From NCBI GenBank assembly GCA_001643675.2, contig LSRY02000024.1:994001-1058000 (forward strand): a stretch of 64,000 bases of DNA. Direction: 5' to 3'. Origin of the DNA: Monocercomonoides exilis. Lineage: Eukaryota > Preaxostyla > Oxymonadida > Polymastigidae. The notes under the pieces were generated by a model that saw only the letters and a list, made by a program, of their open reading frames with translations, was not told the DNA's origin and made no database searches. Of this stretch, positions 33,246 to 44,100 are shown one piece after another. Both the position numbers and the translations under genes were made by a program. Positions within the stretch are counted from its first letter, which is position 1, and each line of letters starts with the position of its first letter.

Positions 33246-36200
33246 AATGTGGAGAAATTTTTATCTGAGAAAATATCAGAAAGTGTTGAGTGGAACAAAA
33301 CGCTTAATGTTAATATTTCTTCTAAATCTGAACAAAGGTTTCAATCAATTATATATAGGGTCGAAGATCAAACGATTGTGTTTTCATCTTTTTTTAATCA
33401 GCGACACATGGAAAAGCCATTGGCGTATCAACCGCCTGCAAAATTAGCAGAATTGGTGCAAAAGAATGAAGATGATTGCTCTGCGGAGTATCAGCGGCTG
33501 CAGTGGATAAAGCTGAGAAAAGGAATCAATGGGCTTGTGAACAAGGTTGGACGATGGTTGTTTGTTTGCGAAATTTATTCCTTTTAGGTTAATGCGTCGA
33601 ATGTGAGGGAAATTGTGAAAATGCTTTTTGAGCAAAATCTGATTCGTGGAAGAGGTTTGCAGATTGCTTTCAGCTCATTTGAAGGTGCTTTGAAAAATGA
33701 CAACTGCTTTTTTTTTTTTTTGTTTTATTTTTTGGGGTGAATAGGGGTGTTTTCGCGGAGCGTGGTGAAGGCGCAAGCAGCAGCGCCGATGTTCACGCGT
33801 GTTTATGCGGCTGTTGTGGCAGCGATAAACACTCGGCTTCCGGCTGTTGGCGAGCTGGTTCTTGTTCGCCTGGTTGGGAGGTTCAAAGGAGCATTGGAGC
33901 GAGGGGATAAACCGGTTTGTGAAGCGGCAGCGTTGTTTATTGCACACCTTTTTAACTATCTTGTTGCTTCTCCTGTTCTTGTGCTAGAAATAATCACGCT
34001 CCTTATTTCTCGTGCGACTGACAGCGCTGTCGAGATCGGCGCAAGCTTTATGAAAGAAGTGGGCAGTCTTCTCACCGAGATTGAGCCAGCAGCTGTCTCG
34101 AAAGTGTTCGACAGCTTTCGAGAGCTGTTGCAGGAAGGAGAGATGCCAGAGCGAGTGGAGTTTGTGATAGAAAGGCTGATGGCAGTCAGGAAGCGTGGAT
34201 TCAAAGAGCATCCTTCTGTTGCACCAGAACTGAACATTGTGAGCTCGGAAGACCAAATAACACACAATGACATTCTTTTGGATTCACCGAACTTGGATCC
34301 CCATTCAGAGTTGGGTTTGCTCGATTTTCTTTTTATTTTTCTTTTCTCTGAATATTTATTTTATTTCTTTTTTTAAAAAAAAAATGAACTTATTGCAATC
34401 GGCTGAATTTTGGCCTGATGATTGAATATGCTTGCCACTGCGATGCTGGGCCAATGATGCTGCCTTGCCAGACGTGTTTCGCTTTGAGCAGAATTATCAG
34501 CAGAACAATGCGAAATATGAGCAAATAAAGAGACGCATTCTGGAGGGTGCAGAATTTGAATCCGAAAGTGGGACGAGCGAGGACGAGTCAGACGGGGAAA
34601 GGGATGAAGAAGCAAAGGAGGAAGAAGAGAGAGGAAAGGGAAGCGGAGGAGGAAGAAGATCTGGAGGTGGTTCAAAGACAGAGAGGCACAGCGATTCGAA
34701 GCTGGCTGCAGAAGTTGGAAGTGCAGAAGAAGCGGAGCAGAAGAAAGTTGAATCCCGCAAGAAGCTTTATCTTCTTTTAACGTCATCTACCAGTGCAGAC
34801 GAGTGCACACACAACATCCTTTCACCTGGTGCGGCTGAAGGAATGGAGATGGAGGTGGCTCTGATGCTGATTGAATGCTGTGCGCAAGAAAGGGCATACA
34901 ACCCTCTTTTCCACACTATTGCGCAGAAGCTGTGTTTGTTGGATAGAGTGTACCAGGAAGCGTTGGATGAATGCTTTGTTGTGGAATATGGGAATGTGGA
35001 GACCGGGCAGCGAGGATTGATTGCGCGCGCAGACACAAAGAAGATCCAGAAGATTGGGATGTTCTTTGGGAACTTGCTGGCGCTGAATGCTCTTCCATGG
35101 GCTGTGCTGGAGTATGTGAAGCTGAGCGAGGCAGACACGACGCCTTGCAGGAGAATCTTCCTGAAGTACATGTTGCAGACGATGCAATCAGAAATGGGGC
35201 TGGAGAAACTGCAGAAGCGGCTGGATGACGAAACCATGGGGCAGTTTTTTGTGGGGCTGTTTCCGATGGAGAATCCACGATCTGCGCGGTTTGCGATTCG
35301 TTTCTTCGAGGCCATTGGGCTGCGCCCGCTGATCCACAAATTGGAGGAGCATGTTCAGGAGACAGCTCAGCGGATGATCAGCAGAAAGGGAAAAAGAGAA
35401 GGAGGAAAGGAGAGCGAAAGTGAATGCAGTGATGAGAGCAGTGATGAGAGCAGAAGCAGAAGCACAAGGAGTTCTGAGAGCAAATGCAGAGGCAAATGCA
35501 GAGGAAGAGGCAGAGGAAGAGGCAGAGGAAGAAGCAGAGAGAGAGGCAGAATCAGCAAAGGCAGAAGAAGAATCTCTGAAGACAACTCTGTTTCAGATTC
35601 AGAAGGAGAAGAGGTTGAGAGAAAGAAGATGAAAGGAATAACGATGAAAGGAATAACGATGCAGGAAAAGAAAAAACAGAGTGAAGGATTGAAGAAGTTT
35701 TTTGTTGAAAAAAGCACTGAAAGCATGGATGGAAGAAGTGGTGGGGAAAGTTGTGGAAAAAGTGAAAGTGAAAGTGGAAGTGAAAGCAGAAGGAGAAGAA
35801 TGAAAAGGAGAAGGAGAAGAAGCAGAAGCCTGAGAGAGAGTGAGAGTGAGAGCGATAGCAGAAGCAAAACAGAAAGCGGATGGAGTGATGGATACAGACA
35901 GAAGAGGAAGAGGGAGAGGAAGAGAAAGAGGATGGCTTCGAGAAAAGAGAGGGAAAGAAGGAGCAGAAGCAGAGAAGACAGGAGCGAATGTGAAAGAGAG
36001 AGTCAAAAGAGAAGATTAATTTGGAGATGGAATGACGAGAAGGAAGAGGAAGAGGATGAGAGAGGAAGAGGAAAAGAAGGAAAAAAGCAAGAGGAAAGAG
36101 ATTATGACCGAGGGAACAAAGCAGAAAAGGAAAGGAAAAAAGAATTGGAGAAGAGCAGCTCTAAAATGGGGAATGAGAGAAAAGATTGAGCAGGGGAAAG

Positions 36201-36497
36201 AGCAAGGGAAGGCAAAAAAGAAGAAAAAGAAAAAAAGTGAGGAAGAAAGTTGCCACACTTCATCCGAAAGAGAGAAAAGAGAACGAAAGATTTGGCATCA
36301 AGAAACGAAATTTGCCTTTTGTTTGTCTCTTCAACATCAAAGTTTTTTTAAAAGCCGAAGCCAATTGTGCCAACAGCCTTTGAAATGTGTTTGTTGGGAG
36401 AAACAGAAAGAATATGAGACAACAACAATCAAAAAAACAATTTGAGACTTTTAACTTGCAATTTTTTCTTTTTCTCTTTTCTTCTTTGAAGATGACG
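33246..36497. repeat. Right arm of the ~3.25-kb inverted duplication
   Basis: Reverse complement of 6100-9348. The gene core is nearly identical, while both margins drift: 33246-33290 has several substitutions and an indel against 9300-9348, and 36420-36497 differs at scattered sites from 6100-6175. The arms are separated by about 23.9 kb holding two giant surface-protein genes and the ankyrin-DHHC gene. Confidence 0.93.
33408..36189 (+). CDS. CWC22: Pre-mRNA-splicing factor CWC22, right copy
   Basis: Second complete CWC22 gene, inverted relative to the first. Exons are 33408-33545, 33588-33654, 33745-34314 and 34472-36189. The introns (42, 90 and 157 bp) have the same borders as in the left copy, and the 830-residue product appears identical; the one coding difference seen, at 33773, is silent. 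MIF4G, MA3 and the RS-rich tail are arranged as in the other copy. Splice borders were chosen because they rebuild family motifs: 'LIRGRG|VFSRSVV' across intron 2 and 'PHSEL|DVFRFEQNY' across intron 3. Conserved sequence upstream of the ATG is shared by both arms but differs in its most distal part, so I treat it as 5' UTR and promoter. Both copies look functional. Confidence 0.93.
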
Positions 36498-36788
36498 AGG
36501 CGAATTTCATTTTAACTGTTTTGCGATTAACCACAATCAGTTGGTTAAAGCAACAAGAAAACATGCAAAAAAAAATAAATAAAAATAAAAATAAAAATAA
36601 AAATAAAAAAATTAAAAAATAAAAAGTACTTTTTTTTTTTAAGTCAAAAATAAAATATGACACAGTCCAGCATTTGCTCATTTCAACAAAATATCCAAAT
36701 TGCTTCATCTTAATATTTGAATGAGATTTTTTAATTTGAAATGGAGACATTTATTATGGGTATGTTTTTGAACTTCAAAGAGTGAGTT
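36498..36788. other. Spacer upstream of MCM4 with (AAAAAT)n tract
   Basis: Contains tandem AAATAAAAAT-type units at about 36568-36625. A short upstream MCM4 exon could lie here, since the visible protein lacks the extreme N-terminal segment seen in animal MCM4, but none could be defined. Confidence 0.5.
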
Positions 36789-39700
36789 ATGGAGTTTCAA
36801 GGAGAAACTGTCGATCAATTCGCAGTTAGGTCACGAACTTCATATGAAATATTCTTCACAACATTTTGTCTTGGGGTGGAAATGCCTCATTACATGCAAT
36901 TACTTGATGATGCTATCAATACACTATCTGATATCGTTCCAGTGAATTTAAATCATGTTTATCAATTTGATAAAGATTTATATCGTCAAACATTACGATA
37001 TCCCGATGAAATGCTGCCTATTATGAACACTGTGATTATTGGTATTGGAACAACAAAGTATACTGATCCAGAAATTAATCGAAGAATTCAACAGAATCTT
37101 AGAGTATGTTATCAACAGCATATGCATCCCCGCTTCTTTATTGAAAGTTATTTTACATTTCTCTTTTCGAAAGGTTCGTATTTTTGGCTTGAGAGATATT
37201 GATCAAAAGAAAATGAGAGACTTACAACCTCAAGGTATTTGAATTTGTTAAAAGTTTTTCTTTCAAGCACGTGCATTTTTGCTTTTGGTAGACATTTCAC
37301 AACTTGTTCAAATTGATGGACTTGTTATCCATTTAAGTGGAGTTGTTCCAGATTTAAAATCAGGTTTGATTGATATTCAATGATAAAAAGGAATCATATC
37401 ACTTTTTTAAAGCATTTTTCAAGTGTTCAAACTGTGGTCATGAAGAAATCGTGAAAGAGATTGCAAACCGCATTGCTGAGCCAAGAAATTGTGATCATTG
37501 CCATCGTGCAGGAACTTATGTTTTAATTCATAATCGATCGCTTTTCATTGACAGGCAAATTGCTCGTGTTCAAGAAGATATAAGTTTGCATCCATTATTT
37601 ATTGAATTAGATTCAAATATTGAAAATTTTTCTTTTTACCATTTTTCTTCATCAACTCACGTATTTCAGCTCAAATTCCCGAAGGTGAAATTCCTCATTC
37701 TGTTTCATTTACATTTCCGTCTGATCTCATCAACTGCTGCTCTCCTGGCGATCGTGTTAGCGTGACAGGAATATACAGAACGCAACTACCACGAGTTAAT
37801 GCCCGAGTTAGAGCAGCAAGAACTGTATTTGCCACATTCATTGAAGCCGTAAATGTACAACGACTTGCTCCAACTGGTCTAACCACTCGAACGATGGCAC
37901 AATCTGCAGGCGGACGAAGTGGAAGTGGCGCTTCTGGAGCTGTTGGAGTGTCCGGAGGAGCAGGTGGTGGGTGGTCTGGCACGCAAAGCGGTGAAAGCGA
38001 TATGACATTGGAACAGAGAGAACAAAGAAAAAGAGAGCTTATTAAACTTGGACAAGATCCAAGGATTTATGATAGATTGGTTAAGAGTCTTGGTTTGTTT
38101 TGTGGGGAAATAATAATAAAATAATTTGATATTGTTTATAATGGAGAAAAACTGTTAATAACACATTTTTCTCTGTTAATTTTTTTTTCTTTTATGTTTT
38201 CTTTTTCTTTTTTTAAATTTATTTTGAAATTTTTTGATAAACGTATCTTATTCAATGCAATGAACTTGCAATCTTATAATAATTCTATTTATTCTTTAGC
38301 CCCAAGTATTTTTGGACTTGAAGAAGTGAAGCGAGGACTTCTTTGCCAGCTGTTTGGAGGAGCAAACTATCCACGTGAAGATAATATTCCTGATTCAGAT
38401 ACACTAAACACATTGGCCGTAATGCAGGCAGAAGCACAAGCACAACGGGCAGCCGGAAAGAGAGGGAAAAAAGGATTAGGAACCGCAGCACCTGATTCTG
38501 CCTCTGGTTTTTTGAACTCTTTTTCACATTCATCAAACGGTGTTGCTTCTGATCCTTCTTCTTCGTCTTTGCCATTGTCAATGTCAACGCCTCAGTCAAC
38601 CTTAGACTCAACAGCAGTGTTTGGCTCTATTCCTTCCTCATCTGTGCAAATGGACTCGTCCATAATTGACACAGCAGCTGGCCAATCTCAGATAGGTTCT
38701 ATAGGATCTACATCGTCTGCATACGACCTAGGTTCCTCTGCATCTTCTTCTTCGTCTCTTATGGGCACTTCTGCATCTTCCTCTTCTTCCTCTTCTTCAT
38801 CTATTGGAGTCAACAGTGAAGAGGCTGATGGAAATGCAAGAGGTCACTCAAAGTCGTCTGGTTATCATCAAGGCGGAAGAATTGGAGTTTCTCCGCTTTC
38901 CCCTGAATCAAGATCCGAGCTGAATATCCTTCTGATCGGTGATCCATCTACAGCAAAAAGTCAGCTGCTGCGATATGTGCATCGTCTGGCACCACGTGGT
39001 ATGCTGACATCTGGTTCTGGAAGCTCAGCAGTCGGGTTGACAGCGTATGTTGGAAGAGACCCAGATACAGGAGAGCTTATATTGGAGTCTGGTGCACTTG
39101 TGATGAGCGACGGTGGTGTGTGTTGTGTCGATGAGTTTGACAAGATGGGGCAGCAGGCACGTACTATTCTTCACGAAGCGATGGAACAGCAGTCTGTGAC
39201 TGTTGCAAAGGCAGGTATTGTGACTACCCTCAGAGCACGCACAGCGGTGTTGGCTGCTGCTAACCCTCGCTTCAGTCGGTATAACCCAAGAATGACAGTC
39301 ATCGCAAATATTGCGTTACCACCTCCGCTGTTGTCTCGTTTTGATATGATATATTTGCTGTTGGATACTCCTGACGAAATGAAGGATAAGCTCTTTTCGA
39401 GACATCTTCTGTCGTTATTCCAGGAAGCGCCTGCATCTGATGGATCTCAGATGAAATTGCACACATTGCAGGGAGGTTCAAGAAAGCAAGCTGATGAAAT
39501 TATAACAGACAAAGAGAAAAGCATGGAAGCTGATTCTATAATCGATGAAGAAAACGAACAGGACAAAAAAGGAAAAGGAAAGAAAGGAAAAGGAAAGGGT
39601 GGTGAACAATTCTCAAAGGATGCTGATGATTCGAACAAATCAGAAGCACAGCAAAATAAAAAGAGAGTGCAGCACATAGACAGTGATTTAATAGATCCTG

Positions 39701-40490
39701 CAACGCTCACTGAATATATTGCATTTGCCAGAAATTATTGCTTCCCACAAATCACTCCTGAAGCTTCAATTGAAGCAGAAGATGGTTTTGTTGGTATGCT
39801 TTCATTTGAGTTTTGTGAACTCAGATTTTATGAGAAATGAAACTTACAAATTTTTAATTATTTCTATTTTTGAAATATTTGATAAAATTAATTCGTGTCT
39901 TTCTTAAATAACGTTTATTTATTTATTTATTTATTTATTTAACATTTCTTATTTTTTAAATGAATGTTATACTCTCATATTCAGAAATGCGTCTTCTTGG
40001 AGCAGGACAGAATGTTGTATCTGCAACTGTTCGTCAGCTTGAATCACTTCTTCGTGTTGCCACAGCATTTGCTCGGATGCGTCTTTCTCCTGTTGTTACG
40101 AAAGAAGATGTGCAAGAAGCACTCAGGCTTGTTCAATCCGCACTTCAAAGAGCAGCCACAGACCCGACAACTGGAGTGGTTGATGTGAACAAGCTTGTCA
40201 CAGGCGTATCGTCTCAGGCAAAAGAAATGATTGTGAAGAAGGTTAAAGAGGCATTGCTTCAATTCCACGCAGATGTGATTGAGTTCAAAAATCTTCTTCT
40301 TTTGGTCAATCAGCATTCTGAGCAGGCTTCCTCGTCTTTCTTATCGCCTCAACAGATACCTATTTCTGAAAATGAACTTTTAGATGCATTACATTTCTTG
40401 TCTTCGAAAGGAGCCATTGGATTTATTGGTGGAGATGGAGGAGAGCGAAGAATAAAGAAGATTGAGAAGGTTTTAGAGACAGTTTTGTAA
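36789..40490 (+). CDS. MCM4: DNA replication licensing helicase subunit MCM4
   Basis: Subunit of the hexameric MCM2-7 replicative helicase in the nucleus. Seven exons (36789-37103, 37174-37234, 37292-37363, 37413-37583, 37670-38092, 38300-39793, 39985-40490) join in frame to 1013 residues. Introns are 49-207 bp with GTATG/GTTTG/GTATT starts. Zinc finger: '[11 protein letters not shown]' plus 'CDHC', about 152-180. '[12 protein letters not shown]' and the C-terminal '[14 protein letters not shown]' mark it as MCM4. Walker A 'GDPSTAKSQ' is near 560, Walker B 'CCVDEFDKM' near 620 and the arginine finger '[13 protein letters not shown]' near 692. It is about 150 residues longer than human MCM4 because of two low-complexity inserts: Ser-rich ~370-548, just before the AAA+ core, and Lys/Gly-rich ~717-808, after the arginine finger. 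The start codon is uncertain because an extra 5' exon is possible. Confidence 0.93.
39909..39942. repeat. (TTTA)n microsatellite in the last MCM4 intron
   Basis: About seven tandem TTTA units lie within the 191-bp intron 39794-39984. Confidence 0.85.
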
Positions 40491-41168
40491 ATTCATTGTT
40501 AATTTGAGAAATTCTATTTCAAGTGTTTTTACTCAAAATGAGATAGTTATTTTACAAGACTTCATTTAAACAAGTTGAAGAAATAGGAAAGTTAATTATC
40601 TCAGTTTTATTTTATTTTGAAAGCATGTCACATCCATCTCAAACTCTTTTATCTGCATTTGTCATCTCCTTTCATTTGAAAAACTCATTCATTTTTGAAA
40701 TAATAAAAAAAAATTATAATACATGAAATATTTATCAGGGAATGTTTTTCATATTTTTGGGTTTTGAATGAAATAATAATAATTATTTACAAATAGATGA
40801 AACAAAATATCACACAAGCGATATGAGTGTTGTTGAAATAACCGAAAAATAAATTGAAAAGAAACGCGAAAAAGAAACAAAAAGAAATAATGACGGCACT
40901 CACATTAAAAAGTGAGTTGCGGCAAACAAACCATAACTTTACATCATAGAACAAAAATTAAAAAAATAATAAAATGAAATAAAAACGAAAATACAGTTAT
41001 GTGTTTATTTGCCGCGTCATTTTCATCTATCCGATGGAGTGAAATTAAATGTTAAATATTTATTTCTAAAAATGCTAGTTAAACGGAATTACAATATAAA
41101 AACTAAAAACTGAATCAACAAATACAATTGAATACAAATATACAACAAATAAAAAAAAATATAATAAA
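40491..41168. other. Convergent intergenic region, no gene seen
   Basis: About 680 bp between the 3' ends of MCM4 (plus strand) and giant gene 3 (minus strand). It is AT-rich and should contain both termination and polyadenylation regions. No coding or structured RNA signal recognised. Confidence 0.5.
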
Positions 41169-44100
41169 TCATGGAACAATTGAAGAGGACAACTCTTCAT
41201 CCCCAAATTTTTTGGCTTCGGACAACGTTAAATTCTCTGATTGTTCATAAGGAACCAGTTGTATGTCAGAAACAGCACTTGAATTTTGAGTTGAAGTTGC
41301 GGCTGCTGAAGTTTTAGTTGAAGTTGCTGTGTCAAATGTCTCGAGTGAATATTCTCCTGAACCTTCATAGCTATCGCTCTGTGTGCTGCCAGTTCTCGTA
41401 ATAAGATCACCACCTCTGCAGTAATCTGACACTTCTTCGATATCGATGGCATCAGAAATGGACAGCTGAACAGCACCTGGAGGGAAGTGTTGGATAAATT
41501 CGCGCTTCAGACTTGCAAGTGAAAGCCGTTCTTCAGTGTTTGACGAGAGGCAAGACTTTACGATATCCTCGAATGAAGAGGACGATAATAAATCATAATC
41601 CACTCTTTCACCATTCTTGATCTTTGTTCCTGCTGTTTCTGCGTCGTACTTGGCAAATGGTATCTGCAGCGTCAGGCACTCCCACAGCATCATACCAATT
41701 GTGAATGACACACTTTTATTCGTCGCATCTCTCTTCTCAATCCATTGAAGTTCAGGCGCTTTCCATCGTAGGCTTTCATTGTCAATTGTCTCTTCTTCAA
41801 AAGAACTTAATTTATTCTTTTTCTGCTTTTCTCGATCTCCAGAGCGCTGGCTATTCCTGCAATCCGACATTGCACTTGAGCTATTTGTGGAAGAAGAATC
41901 CATTGAAGACGAATCATCACTGTCTTCTGAGGAAAATCCAGAGTTAATCGCAATCACAACCATCATGTGTTCTGAGAACAGCACGATATGAGGAGATAGA
42001 GATTCCAAGCACGGAGATATTGCTTGCTCCTGTTCGAGCGAATGCAGAGCACCATTTGTCACCCAAAACAGAACCTGGGCAGCAGTAATTTCTCTCTGTT
42101 CCAGTGTACCGATTGCCATCTCCTTCTTGTCGTTCTTCCCGTGGAGCAGCATGAACAGCGAATCCCTCAAATCCACAATCATCTTTTCGTGAGGCGATTC
42201 GCACGCCATCCCGTCCACAAGGTTTGACATGGACGAAGTTGTTGGAGCCATTTGCTCCAAAGTCAACATCGTCGTCAAACTCGATTCTTCTTTCATTTCT
42301 GTAGATAGCGTTGCTTTGTAATTTGCATCGATTCCATCTTTGATGAAGTCTTCTCCATCATCATTCTCCCCTTCTGCTTTCTCCAGCGCCCATTCAGGGA
42401 TCTCATCCGAATCATCAAGAAGAATTTCTTGAGTAGATCCAACTTCAGCCAATAAACTTTGTTGGGATTCTGATGCTGCCAACTTCCTCTTCTGCACCCG
42501 TTGTTTTCCAAGTCCCGATGTTCTTTCACGTTGGATGTTTGGTTCTTCCCCTGTACCAAATCCATAAGTCATCATTTCAATTTCTTTTGGATCTTTCTTT
42601 GCTGTCTGCTCCACCATCACTTCCAATTGGTTTGAATGTCGTTTTTCCTTTCTCCATCGAATTACAATAACTATGATACCCAAAGCAGCTATGAAAAACA
42701 AAACTGCAACGATGATTAATGCAATAAGCGCCCACGATGGTGTAACTTCGTTAGTCACTTTCGCTATTGGATTTGTTTCTTCTTCTTTTGTAATATTCTT
42801 TATCACCTTTGACGAAGTTGAAGATGGCAAATCGGGATTTCCAAACAATAGTGCAACTGATAATTCTGTCTGTTTAGCTGCTGAAGAAATATCTGTTGAT
42901 TTGATAGTTGAAATTGCTTCGTTTTCAGATATCCATCCATTGCTATCGATCTCACGCTTTTCATACACATATTCTTCGTTGGTCTTATAAATAAGTCTTA
43001 CGAAGAGATTGCATGGCATCAAAAGATTTCCTTTTAGTGTCAATTTTGTATCTGTTCCCAAATCAGCAACCTTGACAGACTCCAATGTGGGAATGAAAAA
43101 TGGAGATGGCTGATCAGCCGCAACACCTTCCAACGTGCATTTGTCTTGTAAGATCCAAAGAGAAGAATTGTCTTTAAAGCCATCGCCTCCTTTCAGACTA
43201 ACAATGTTCAGTACACTTTCTTCAGAGCACAAAATATTTCTGCGGGCTGATTGATAAGCAAGAATTAACTTGTTATTGTTCAGAAATTCTCCTTTTTCAA
43301 TGGTAATAATACTGCCAAAAACTGTCATTCCTCCTACGGAAGAATTGACAATAGAAGTTTCTTTTACGGTTGCATTAGAGTTTGTGATGTCAATAAGTGA
43401 TCCATTCCACTTGCAAATTTCATCTGTTGCGTCACTGTTTGCCACATCTCTGCTGATCTCCTCCAATCCATCAAAAACACACGCGTCTATTGCCACGCTT
43501 TTGCTATTAAACGTGCTAATCTGTTTCCCTTTAGTTGACAGACACGAGCAAAGACTGAATGTGTTGTTGATCAACTGAACCGACTTTTCGGTCAAACTTG
43601 TTAGTACTCTTCCTTCGTTTCCACCACAGCTCACATTCGCGAAGACGCAAAGCGAGGCTAAAAATGCTTTTTCGATCTCTGTTTCGCTGTTATCTGTTAT
43701 CAGAGTCTCTCCATTCTCAACATAAATTGCACTTCCTTCTTCGACATCAACATCCTTTAATTCTGCTTGAAGTAAATTAATCGTTGCATTTCCTGAACAT
43801 GAGACAACTGCTTTTGTAGCTTTCGAAGAGCTCACGGTTAGCTGACTTGCAGCCAGCGTATTTCCAACACAGGAAATCAAGCAATTTCCACGTAATCCTT
43901 CTAAATGGACTCTGTCCATATTTGTAGTTGTGCCTCTTTCACAGCCGATGATATAATTCGCAACTGTTAAACTGCAAACGGTGGATTCTGTAATTTTCAT
44001 TGTTCCTCCAACAACTGCAATCAAGCTTCCGTCAAATTGAACATTATTGTCTCTTCCAATGAAGCTGCATGTATTCATTCTTAGTCTGCCTTCCAATACG

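Noticed and set aside
33249-33407. N-terminal extension of CWC22 upstream of the chosen Met
   Set aside because: The upstream codons are AT-rich, differ between the two arms and have no counterpart in the family. The family-like sequence starts at KPLAYQPPAKL.
36032-36445. A 137-codon K/E/R-rich frame overlapping the CWC22 tail in another frame, mirrored at 6152-6562
   Set aside because: Purine-rich low-complexity sequence is open in several frames. The main frame is anchored by MIF4G and MA3 homology; this one has none.
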